A DNA stretch of 64,000 bases from positions 1 through 64,000 of the forward strand of contig MU832176.1 in assembly GCA_029204225.1 (NCBI GenBank). The letters run 5' to 3'. Both the position numbers and the translations under genes were made by a program. The notes beneath the pieces were generated by a model. It had not been told where the DNA came from and ran no database searches. It saw only the letters and a list, made by a program, of their open reading frames with translations. The stretch comes from Diphasiastrum complanatum. Its lineage: Eukaryota > Streptophyta > Lycopodiopsida > Lycopodiales > Lycopodiaceae. Of the stretch, positions 36,114-46,279 are shown in pieces (within the stretch, counting starts at the first letter, position 1; each line of letters begins with the position of its first letter).

Positions 36114-36560
36114 TTGCTTACTAAACATCTGGTCTTCTATGTTAAACAGATGGAATCAATGATTGAAAAGCTCTACCACAAAAAAAAGGAGCAAACTCAA
36201 GAACACTTTTCTTATGAGCCCCCATATATTGAAGCTCATTGTGATCGTTGTGTAACCTCAGACACAGACAAGTGGTGCATTGACACAAATGGAGAATGGG
36301 GTGATATTTTCTACATATTAACCTCCAAGAAAAAAAGTTGGAGTGGTTATTGAAATGCAAGAATTCATGTCCAAAGAAGCGGTGCCCACTTTTATGGTGG
36401 TAGTTGAAAGTGCTTCATTAAGAGCATTTATAAAATTTGAGCTTCAATTCAATGCTTTCGATCCATGAAGAGAAATGTTTGTTGGAGGTGTGAAAAGTAT
36501 AGTACTAAGGACCATAAATGGATCTTTGAATGATCCACAAGGTGATTGTATGCTTGTTAA
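36114..36560 (+). pseudogene. Unrecognised frameshifted coding remnant
   Basis: A frame reading YVKQMESMIEKLYHKKKEQT, then PPYIEAHCDRC and DTDKWCIDTNGEWGDIFYI, continues after a shift near 36335 as VVIEMQEFMSKEAVPTFMVV and ESASLRAFIKFELQF before a TGA at about 36469. The composition is protein-like and the join across a single shift is smooth, but I do not recognise the family. It may belong to the same decayed locus as the phosphatase-like remnant beyond the copia element at 36718-39337. Confidence 0.35.
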
Positions 36561-36717
36561 ACAATCTATCAGAAACTAGTCATCAGAAAACAAGATCTAG
36601 TTTAGCAGCTTGATAGGAAACAAATAGAGACAATCAAAGCATTGATCAATTAGTATAATCCAATTCCACACGTGTGGAAATAAGGCTGTAGTATGGCCTG
36701 TAGATAGTGTTTACAAA

Positions 36718-39337
36718 GTGCCAAAGCTAGGTTTCATTGGAAAAATAGAGTAATCACCATACAATGAGAGGAAACTCGAGTTTCTCCTTGAGGCTCCAAA
36801 AAATTTCTATTTTCTCACTATGGAGAATGGAAATACATAGTAAAACACACTTCCTTTGCAAAGTTAGGTGAAAATCCAGAATGTAATAAGGAAGTAGATT
36901 CCACTTTCTTGCCCTAATGTGAAAACCCTAGCCTAGATCCAAGAGTCATGCTTGGTAGGTGCATGGTAGGTACAAATCTCATCATAAATCATGGTCTAGA
37001 TCCTACAAAGTAGGAATCACTACCAAATAGACACAACCACTCCTCTTGAATCGTGGTAACCTACTTTAGGTGTGTATGTACAAGTGGTACTTTGACCATT
37101 CAAGTAACCAACAAACAATATTGACAAAATGTACAATATTCTACATGGCTAGATTTGCCAATGTAGGCAATTTTTCACACTCCTCCTCAAATCTAGCCTT
37201 GGAGATCACAATGCTTTTATCAATAACTCCAATTGAAGATCTAAGCTTGACAAATGAATCTTTAGGTAAAGGCTTAGTAAACAAATCAGCGAAGCAACTT
37301 GATGATGACACGTGTTGGAGCTTGATCTCTTTAGCTTGCACTTTTTCCCTCACGAAATGATGAGCAATTTCGATGTGTTTGCTCCTTGCATGGAATGTAG
37401 GATTAGTTGCAAGTGATTGGGCTGATTGGTTGTCACAATAGATGATAAGGATCTCCTCCTCCATGACATGAAGCTCTACCAATAGCCTTTTGAGCCACAA
37501 GACCTCCTTGCATGTTGATGTCAAGGCCTTGTATTCGGATTCTATGGAAGATAGGGAGATGGTATCTTGCTTTTTGGAAAGCCATGATACTACTCCATCA
37601 CATAGAAAGGTGGCAATGGCACTTGTTGATCTTCTATCCACTTTGTCACCTGCAAAATCCGAGTCACTATAGGCTCTTAAGCCAAGATTAGTTCCTCTAT
37701 ACAAAATACCAAAATTCTTAGTGAATGAAATGTATCTAAGAACTCTTTTGGCCATCTTCCAATGTGAAACTAGAGGACTTTGCATGAATTGGCTTAACTT
37801 TCCAACACTATAACTAAGATCAGGTCTAGTTATAGTTAAATAGATCAAGGAGTCAATAAGCCTGCTATATAATGTGATGTTCTCAAAGGATGCTTCATCA
37901 CAACCAATAGATGCTTTTACATGTTGCTCCATTGGTGTCTCAATGCCTTTACAATTCTTCATTCCAAATCTATCTAGGATGGATGTAGCATATTTAGATT
38001 GACAAATGAAGCTAAAATCACATCCTCTAATAGCCTCTATTCCAAGAATGAAGCTCAATAGGCCGAGATCTACCATCTTAAACTCTTTTGCTAAAGCAAT
38101 TTTTACATCTCTAATTCCATCTAGATCATTACCACTCAAGATAATGTCATCTACATACAAAACAAGAATAATGATCATGCCATCATGAAAAATTATATAC
38201 AATCATGGATCATAGGCACTCATTACAAAATTGATGGAAATGAGAAAAGAGTTTAGCCTAGAGTACCATGCTCTAGGTGCTTGCTTGAGCCCATAAAGGC
38301 TCTTCTTCAAAAAACACACATTTCCTTCATGCTTTGCCTTGATGAAGCCCTCGGGTTGCCTCATGTAGATCTCTTCCTCCAAATAACCATTGAGGAATGC
38401 ATGTGTGAAGTCAAGTTGGAATAGCTCCCAATTGAAGGTTGTAGCAAGACTAATGATCAACCTGATAGTAACAAGCTTAGCCACAGGAGCAAAGGTCTCA
38501 TCATAGTCAATGCCTTTGGTTTGTAAAAAACCTTTGGCAACAAGCCTAGCTTTATGCTTGCTTATTGATCCATCTTGATTATACTTCAACCTAAACACCC
38601 ACTTGCAATCAAGAGGTTTCTTCCCTTGAGGAAGATCCACAAGATCCCAAGTATGATTCTCAATAAGAGCATCATACTCTACTTGCATAGCATCCATCCA
38701 ACTTTTAGACTTACAAGCATCTTCATAGCATGTTGGCTCATCTAACATTGAAGTAAGAAAGGTGTAAGATGTGAAAGATGATGAGCCTTCCCTTTGATCA
38801 CCTTGACCATCATAGGTGAGCCTCAATGGCTCGGATCTTGCCCTTGTAGATCTTCTTGGAGTTAGTGTTTACAAAGTGCCAAAGCTGGGTTTCATTGGAA
38901 AAATAGAGTAATCACCATACAATGAGAGGAAACTCGAGTTTCTCCTTGAGGCTCCAAAAAGTTTCTATCTTCTCACTATGGAGAATGGAAATACATAGTA
39001 AAACACACTTCCTTTGCAAAGTTAGGTGAAAATCCAGCATGTAATAAGGAAGTAGACTCCACTTTCTTGCCCTAATGTAAAAACCCTAGCCTAGATCCAA
39101 GAGTCATGCTTGGTAGGTGCATGGTAGGTACAAATCTCATCATAAATCATGGTCTAGATTCTACAAAGTAGGAATCACTACCAAATAGACACAACCACTC
39201 CTCTTGACTCGTGGTAACCTACTTTAGGTGTGTATGTACAAGTGGCACTTTGGCCATTCAAGTAACCAACAAACAATATTGACAAAATGTACAATATTCT
39301 ACATGGCTAGATTTGCCAATGTAGGCAATTTTTCACA
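36718..39337 (-). mobile_element. Second copia element, 5' half deleted
   Basis: LTR-like repeats at 36718-37179 (462 bp) and 38866-39337 (472 bp) flank a minus-strand RT-RNase H body. Next to the 3' LTR a polypurine tract reads GAGGAGGAG on the minus strand (37180-37188). At the other end the polyprotein sequence runs right up to the LTR with no primer site, gag or protease, so everything between the 5' LTR and the integrase-RT linker was lost. The outer 5-bp flanks (GATAG and GGAGG) do not match, which suggests recombination or flank deletion rather than a simple insertion. Confidence 0.88.
37141..38865 (-). pseudogene. Copia RT-RNase H coding region
   Basis: The minus strand starts at the LTR boundary with a linker (TPRRSTRARSEPL). 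It continues with the RT: WMDAMQVEYDALIENHTWDL, DCKWVFRLKYNQDGSISKHK, IDYDETFAPVAKLVTIRLII, LDFTHAFLNGYLEEEIYMRQ and KKSLYGLKQAPRAWYSRLN. A single TGA (at about 38204, after SAYDP) precedes LYVDD (catalytic box at about 38158-38147), LGIEAIRGCDF and the RNase H: AYSDSDFAGDKVDRRSTSA, ALTSTCKEVLWLKRLL, YCDNQSAQSLATNP, SKHIEIAHHFVREKV and FADLFTKPLP. The C-terminus extends into the 3' LTR (stop at 37141). Catalytic residues of RT and RNase H look intact apart from the one stop. This is the best preserved pol region in the window, but it lacks gag, protease and integrase. Confidence 0.93.
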
Positions 39338-39344
39338 GGAGGTC

Positions 39345-40160
39345 TATTGCTCAACTATGGTGAATATGATACCCAATCTAGCCAGAAACATGGAGGCCAA
39401 TAATGATGGAAAAAAAAACGCAGACCATCAACAATAAGGGGATAAGGTGGCCACTTTCTCAATTGTGCCCTACGAATCTTTTAGAAAATATAAATCTGGA
39501 TGATATTCAACAAACACAAGAGGACAACGAAGCAAATACATTGATACAAAGTATTCTCAATTATGAATTCCTACTTGCAGATTTCCAAGAAAATAAAATC
39601 CCACCAAATGAAGAGAGTGCGATGAAAGAAAAAGAACATGTTGTGGATTCTATCGACACAATAGTTAAACACGCTGGTAAATAGGACAAAATTTTGTACA
39701 AACTTCGAAATAAAAGTAAAGTGGTCTATTAAAAATTCAAAACAATAATTTTTTATTCAAATACTATTTTGCTTCTATTGTACAGTTGATTTGAAGACAA
39801 TACTTTTTGAAGAACATATGTTATCAATTAACGAGAGTGCGCTTCTTAATGGTATGAAAAGAATATAATATGTCATGGATTCTAGCGAGACAAAAGCTAA
39901 ACAATGCATTATTTAGTACAGATAATGGTAATAAATTTGAAAAATAAAATTACAATGATGCATTCCACAAGAAGCACTTTTGACAAGCATATTATGAAAG
40001 GTTTTTTTAATAATTTTATCATGTTCTTTCTTTAAAAAAATTAAAAACAATATCATGTTTTGAATTGTTTCGTTAATTTTGTTGTACAATTGATTTGATG
40101 ACTGTGAATTTTGCAGACGAGTTTCAATCTCCAAAAAAACAAGAGGAAAGTTTCTATAAA
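39345..40160 (+). pseudogene. Degenerate exons upstream of the FCP1-like domain
   Basis: An open stretch (39403-39684) ends ESAMKEKEHVVDSIDTIVKH next to a GTAAAT donor-like site. A second exon-like block at about 39820-39915 (INESALLNG..., VMDSSETKAKQ) resembles the first, as if an exon had been duplicated. A third begins after an acceptor at about 40117. The family is not recognised. Position and strand suggest they are the 5' part of the phosphatase-like gene that follows. Confidence 0.3.
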
Positions 40161-40419
40161 CTAATGCATTGAAGTTTTGTAAATATACTTTTTTGCTTTT
40201 TGTAAATAATATTTTTAGTTCACGTTAATAATTTCATTAGATATTTATGTGTTGACTAATACGACTGTACGTTTTTTTAGTATAAGTGTGTTTTTTTATT
40301 AGTTTACAAATCTTTATTTTCTTTCAGGTGGTAAAGCCATCTAGACGTATTGAAGATGACATTTAATGGCATTATTATGAAACAATGCGATATTGGTCCA
40401 TAGTGCTCAAGGGATAAGA

Positions 40420-40890
40420 AATGGAAATCAAAACAGATCAAATTGCATGGGTGGCTGGAATTTCTAAAATACGTTTTGTCAAAATTCAAGATTGGCATCT
40501 GGTCCATTATGGAGTATGAAACTGTGCTTAATATTTGCTCTTTCATGGAAAGGGAGGCATGTAAAAAGCTTCCGTTTTTCATGTTGTGGAGCCAAGAAAA
40601 TTGCTACCAACATTCAGGTATAATGTGTTCTGAGAAGCCTTTTGTAGTTGCTAATTTCAAACCTTATGCTATGTATGGCATCATTTCTATTCTAGAGTCA
40701 ACAAACACAACACAATGCTTATAGACTATTCACCATACAAATCATGCATGAACAGTCCATTGAATTGTATATTTCCAGAGGCATACAATTCATTTTCTGA
40801 CAACAACTATCAAATGACGTCCTATGGCCATACTTAGAACAAATAAAAGAAGCTCTAGACATTAAGAGCTATGGAAATTCACATTCCATG
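40420..40890 (+). pseudogene. FCP1/NIF-type HAD phosphatase-like domain
   Basis: The frame reads LHGWLEFLKYVLSKFKIGIW, then SIMEYETVLNI, PFFMLWSQENCYQHSGIMCS and EKPF, then LIDYSPYKSCMNSPLNCIFP (from about 40718), and after a one-base shift near 40818 LWPYLEQIKEALDIKSYGN. These match the order of the FCP1-homology domain: R.....FL......IGIWSS, the W.Q..C module, LIDDSPYK, the IFP segment and the LWPYLE..KEA helix. The second Asp of the DDSPYK motif is Tyr here, and no N-terminal DLDGTL motif was found. With an in-frame TAG at 40729-40731 in another phase, the frameshift and the lost Asp, catalysis is not expected. The domain assignment is from motif memory. Confidence 0.6.
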
Positions 40891-41577
40891 GAGTTGGAAA
40901 TAGAACAGGTGAAGCTTCTTTATGCTCTTATGCAGAAACCTAAGCCATGGAAGCTTTCAAGGGGAGATGTATTTGCTATTTGTATACATCTTGGGCTCCA
41001 ACAAGTTAACGTTGGTGAACAAGCAATGAGAGCGTACATAATCAATTTGGTGAATAGACTCAAGCAAGAAGAGCAATGTAATAAATTCATTTATTTTACC
41101 ATTTTGGTATATGACATTCACATAAAGAAAATACTTGTTGGATAACTTCTATTGATCGTCACTTTTGGTTTTACACTTTAGATAGTCATGACTATTTAAG
41201 AAAAAAAATTTGCACTAGACATTAAGAGCTATGGAAATTCACATTCCATGGAGTTGGAAATAGAACAGGTGAAGCTTCTTTATGCTCTTATGCAGAAACC
41301 TAAGCCATGGAAGATTTCAAGGGGAGATGTATTTGCTATTTGTATACATCTTGGGCTCCAACAAGTTAACGTTGGTGAACAAGCAATGAGAGCGTACATA
41401 ATCAATTTGATGAATAGACTCAAGCAAGAAGAGCAATGTAATAAATTCATTTATTTTACCATTTTGGTATATAACATTCACAAAAAAGAAAATACTTGTT
41501 GGATAACTTCTATTGATCGTCACTTTTGGCTTTACACTTTAGATAGTCATGACTATTTAAGAAAAAAAGTTTGCACT
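40856..41577 (+). repeat. 360-bp tandem duplication carrying an 80-residue exon
   Basis: Two copies (about 40856-41216 and 41217-41577) differ by only about 6-8 bases. Each begins CTAGACATTAAGAGCTATGG (second copy preceded by the same phrase) and encodes MELEIEQVKLLYALMQKPKP, then WK.SRGDVFAICIHLGL and QQVNVGEQAMRAYIIN. In copy 1 this is in frame with the end of the phosphatase-like domain. The tail is not a family I recognise. The high identity compared with the decay around it shows that the duplication is recent. Confidence 0.85.
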
Positions 41578-41579
41578 AT

Positions 41580-42365
41580 GAAATAATTTTTTTGAACATT
41601 GTATATTCATTTATTTGTTTCAATGTATCTTTGCAACGATTATTTTCCTATATAAATTGTACAATGTTTGGATGAATCTATGTTCACATTCTACAATGTT
41701 TAGAAATAAGTTATGCTTGTGTTTACGTGAATGCTATCACCTAAAGTTGATAAGTCTAGTATGCTTACATAATATACAAGATTCAACATTAAAAGATAAT
41801 TGCTCATTAAAATTACATGATAAGAGCTTTAGGCAATTGAAAGTACATGATTAAAGAAAAAATTATTCCTAAACAGATTATATCGTTCATCAAAAAAAGA
41901 TTGCAATTCAAGCATGTTGTCAACAATAAAAATTTGAAATGCCTTATAATGTTGCATATGAAAAACATCAATCTATCATTTTATAAGGGCATTTTTCAAC
42001 TATCATAGTACTAATTTATTATTATTATTATTATCAAATCGAGATATCTTCTTTTCATATCGACAATACATAGTTTAAAATAAATTTATTTTCAAAAGAC
42101 CTATTTAGTTCGGCAAAAAACTTTCAATACAGGCATGTTCTCTACGATAAGAACTCAAAATGCCATAGTTATAACTAAAAAACATCTTTTCATAATTCTA
42201 TAATAGCCCTAAACAACTTCCAAAATATTAAAAAAGAATCATTATTTATTAAAGTAAGATATCTTTTCCTAAAAATGATACTTGCAAGAGTCTCAAATTT
42301 TCTAAAACTATCTTCATAGTAAAGCTCTAATAAGAGTCATGAGATACATTCGAGCTACTACAGAC
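41580..42365. other. AT-rich non-coding stretch
   Basis: No recognisable gene. It contains a short ATT/TTA run near 42015. Confidence 0.5.
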
Positions 42366-42369
42366 TAGT

Positions 42370-42600
42370 GCATCTGCTATGGAAAAGTAAACAATGACAA
42401 TCTTCATCGACTCAGTGGATATTTCGAATCAAACTGGGGGGGGGGGGGGCGATGTAGATGCTCATAAATCCGCATCTGGATTTAGATTCTTCCTCAACGA
42501 CGGTCCTATTTCCTAGAGCAGTTGTAGGCAAACCTCTATCACTCTTTCCTCGACAGAAGCAGAGTATATTTACAAAGTCCTCAATCCAAGGATCCTATTC
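42370..42600 (+). pseudogene. Copia RNase H scrap with a poly-G run
   Basis: The frame gives DVDAHKSASGFRFFLNDG and, after a TAG, SITLSSTEAEYI, which are RNase H blocks of a copia pol (Y.DADWAGD...RKSTSG..F, LSS.EAEY). A run of 14 G at about 42437-42450 replaces the expected Trp-Ala-Gly codons. No other part of that element is adjacent. Confidence 0.75.
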
Positions 42601-42604
42601 TAAG

Positions 42605-43030
42605 CATGACAATCACAAGCAACACAAGGGAACCTGATGGTGGACAAACCAACCCAACCAAACCTAGATCGTACGGATCTAGCCCCCAAGCTATGGATCA
42701 ATTACTCAGAGAGGAATGAGGCGTCACACCAGCATCATCCTGCCACCGGTCATGCTATCAAGCATATACTAGTGAGTGTCCAATAAGTATATTTATACCC
42801 TCCAAGGCCCATGCACCACTAGTAATGCACTGTGACACCTCACTAGACACCTCTGCAGCCTATCTAGGCCATGTCATCAAGTTTTCCATTGACCCATACC
42901 AATCCACCATCAAGTGTTTAGGCCTACAACCATTAATTATGACCATGTACACATAAGGGCCCCAAATCTCTTATAGTCACAATTAACTTACGGGTTGTCG
43001 GTCTATCGGTCCCTAGCGTGGACACGCTAC
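42605..43030. other. Non-coding stretch, possible gypsy LTR/UTR
   Basis: It lies just 3' of the gypsy C-terminal remnant on the minus strand, where that element's 3' UTR and LTR would be expected. No second copy is available for confirmation. Confidence 0.35.
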
Positions 43031-43034
43031 CCGA

Positions 43035-43690
43035 GACCAGTTATGGGCATGACATTCTTCCCCCCTTGTTCAAGTTCTGTCCACAGAACTTAAAATTGGG
43101 GAAGTTCCTCCTTAAGCTTCCTTTCTGTTTCCGAAAATCGTCATCTTCCGTACATCCCTTTCATCAAACCAGATGCTCAGTAACTATACGATTTCTCAAT
43201 CGTTTAGTTTTCGTATCCAAGATGTTTTTGGGTTCAAGACGAGATACACCCGATGATTCATCCAACAGGTTCAACTGATCTCCAAATCCAAGATGCTTTT
43301 CTTCACGTAGACTCTTCTTGAGATGGTTTACGCGAATTACGGGATGCACTTGTGACCCTTCTAGGAGTTCCAATTGGTAAGCTAAGAATCCGATCTTTTT
43401 CAAGATCTTATATAGTCCACTATATCTAGGGGACGATTAGTAATGCTAGCCGGTATGCATTACACTTGAATCCATCGGGATTCTCCAAAAATACCCAATC
43501 CCCTACTGGGAAGTCTCTTGGTGATCTTTTCAGCCTTGCATAATGTCGGTCCCCATCTTGGGTACACTAGACATTCTCACGTGCAGTCCGTAGCATTTCC
43601 TGCATATCATGTAGGAAATCCGCTACATTCTAAAACTTGAATGCCCGAGTCTCTATCACAATGGGTAATATAGGTTTAAAACTATACGTA
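43035..43690 (-). pseudogene. Ty3/gypsy integrase C-terminus and chromodomain remnant
   Basis: The minus strand reads ADFLHDMQEMLRTARENV, then RHYARLKRSPRDFPVGDWVF, then after stops LKKIGFLAYQLELLEGSQVH, PVIRVNHLKKSL, EPKNILDTKTKRLRNRIVTE and KGCTEDDDFRK, ending near KFCGQNLNKGGRMS. This is the order seen at the end of a chromovirus polyprotein: the GDWV...L module, the GPY/F-like segment, P.FHVS.LK and the chromodomain (IL..R..R......E.LV.W.G....DATWE). Stops and frame changes occur at about 43430 and 43200. Protease, RT and the integrase core are absent. It differs from the gypsy at 60-62 kb. Confidence 0.8.
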
Positions 43691-43699
43691 AGCACGCAC

Positions 43700-44630
43700 G
43701 GGAAATAACCGTTAGCCAAATGCTTACTATACCCCAATCTTTATCAAGGTGACTACCTCTCCGAGGAGCTTGATATAAAAATATGAATAGATATCTTAAC
43801 TGATCATTTGATCATATAGGTATTCCTTCTTTTCACCGATCAAGTATAACTAGAATCTGAACTATGATTCATCAATCATAATTCATCGAATTCTTGTCCT
43901 ATACTCAATAAAAGAACGTGATACCCTCACATAGCCAACAACCAATGATTAGAAAATCTTTTAAGCTTAGAGTCATCTCTAGTTTAGCAAATAATGTCGA
44001 CCAAAGCGACGAATGAACTTTGAAACACGAATGTTCATAATGTCACTTTGGTAATCCGCAAAGCCTAAACAGACACTCTATAACTTCTTGGTCTATACCC
44101 GAATAAACATAGTCGATTTGGTAAGGTTAAGGGGATCATCACTTTCAGGTGATGTTTGGGAGAATTTCCAAGAAAACGGAAAAATTGTTCCTCCCCACCG
44201 GAACTTCACACATAACCATTTGCTCTTCTTAACTGAAAACTTACATTCAGTTAAGAATCATTACGGGTATAAGTTCTTTTTAATAAAGCAATGTCCAAAA
44301 AACGTAGTTTTTACAGACCATAACATGCTTATTAAAATTATACCAATGAATTTTGCAAATGGTATCTAAGCCATAAAACTGCCGAAAAACCATGTCGATG
44401 CATCCAAATCAAATGTACACAATTTTTGAAGCCATTAAAGTCAACCTTAACTGCCATATAAATATTGTAGTCTATAACCACTAAGAAGTGCCCATGAAAA
44501 AAAAAACCGAAACAAAGACTTTTTTGGCATAAAACCTCTAACCAGCCCTCCCCCCCCCCCTCACTTTCCTTCTTAACAAAGGACTTCTCGGGCCAGAAAC
44601 CCTCACGAGTGGACAACAGGCCGAATAGCC
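43700..44630. other. Non-coding stretch ending in a C run
   Basis: A plus-strand frame at 44088-44369 has protein-like composition but no recognised domain, and its start is not supported. A poly-C run lies at about 44551-44561. Confidence 0.4.
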
Positions 44631-44636
44631 CGAACT

Positions 44637-44766
<130 letters not shown>

Positions 44767-44769
44767 GCT

Positions 44770-45765
44770 CAGAAGAGATGGGGACACGCCTTCTCTTCAC
44801 CATATTTCCACTACTTTTTTTGGAAGTTAGCTAGGTGGAGGGCGCACTGTGTATGCAGCAGGAGGAGCGCGGTTCTGGAGGCTGCCAACTATTGTTTTTC
44901 CTGTTGTTTTCTGTTAAAATTCTTGCTTGAAGCATATCACACCTAATCTCTGCTGATTTTTTCAGATTTCAGATGATAGTAGGGCGCTTTTACAGCTGTT
45001 CCAATCTCCTAAAGCCTGAGAACTTTCTGTAGAAAACAGAAGTTCAACAATGCATAAATCATATTTTTTATGCAAAAGTCCCATTCTACTGCTGTTTTGG
45101 TAGTAACAAATGCTTTAGGGTGTTGCTGAGTTTGCATAATCCTTCATTTGTATTACCAAATGCAGAAGCAATAATTTTTTTACAGATTTACAAACACTAG
45201 ATTTCATTCTGGCTGGAAAGCAGGGTAGATGCAGCCCAAATCTTCCCAAATCCACAGATTTGCAGATTGTCTTTCCTTAGCCACTAGGCGTTCCTGTAAT
45301 CCATACCATTTAGAGAATGGCCTTACTGGCTCACACTAATCTACAAATTACTATCAGTTTGCCAGAAAATATAGCATAATCCTGTAAATCCAATAGAAAC
45401 CTCATGCAAATCCTGTAAAAAGCCACCAACACTCACAACCAATGATTAGTCTTTTTTATGCTTCTTTTCCTGCTCTCCACTGATTCAAGCCAAAACTAGC
45501 TCAATAAACAGCAAAGAACAGCCCACAAAACCACCTAAATCACCACTTAAAGAACAAAAAGCCATAAAAACCAGCATTTCCACTGATTGATCCAGTACAT
45601 TCCATCGACTCAAATCAAGCTTGTTGTGTTGTCTTTTTGAAGTCCATGCTAGAAGAACAAAAGGCGCAAAGAAACATCATGAGATTGATCCATTTGCCTC
45701 ATTAAATTTTTTGGAATCAAGTATTCAAGCAGCTTATCATTTTTTTGATGAGTTTGATTAACATT
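44770..45765. other. Non-coding stretch
   Basis: No recognisable gene. Scattered phrases (ACAGATTTGCAGATT, TTACAGATTTACAAAC) suggest weak local duplication. Confidence 0.45.
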
Positions 45766-45770
45766 GGTGG

Positions 45771-46270
45771 ATGGACTTTTTTGAAGACCAAAAAATCACT
45801 TTGCTCAATCTCGAACACACATCAACAACTGAAGAATTTCATTGGCCTCATAAATTAGGAACTTCAACTACAATTGTCGAACCTTCAGATCTTCCTCGAG
45901 ATAATGATTTCTTGCAATTTGTGCAAGGTGAGGGACGTGAAATTTATGTGGGCTCAAAGAAGAATAGACAAAGTGTAAAAGCTGCAAAAATGAAATGACA
46001 CGGTGATTTGAATGAAATCCAAATTGGAAGCCTTGTTGCACTTCTAGCTTCAGAAAACAATGAAAGACATCCATTTTGGATTGCCAAAGTACGTGGTTTT
46101 ATTCAAAATAGCAATCAAACAAAAGTACTATGTGTCCATTAGTTGCACACCACTTCAACGAATGCTTTTTTGGGAAGGTACGAACTCGAAATCTTGCAAA
46201 TAGATCCAAAGGGCAAGAGAAAGAGATTGCCAAAAAATCATCAAGAGTCGACGATTTGAATCTATAGAAT
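45771..46270 (+). pseudogene. Transposon-like C-terminal remnant (HPFWIAKV type)
   Basis: The frame reads MDFFEDQKITLLNLEHTSTT, then after a TGA (about 45996) HGDLNEIQIGSLVALLASEN and NERHPFWIAKVRGFIQNS, then LCVH-TAG-LHTTSTNAFL and GRYELEILQIDPKGK. The short module with a conserved PFW.GKV followed by an aromatic-rich strand resembles the tail of the DUF7869-like remnant at 12.0-12.2 kb (PIWLGV...ILVQWW). TAG at the position of an expected Trp suggests TGG to TAG decay. The assignment as the C-terminus of that type of protein is tentative. Confidence 0.4.
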
Positions 46271-46279
46271 GTAGATGTT

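Noticed and set aside
44088-44369. 93-codon plus-strand frame as a gene
   Set aside because: The composition is protein-like, but no motif was recognised and it overlaps nothing conserved. It was left as unassigned sequence.
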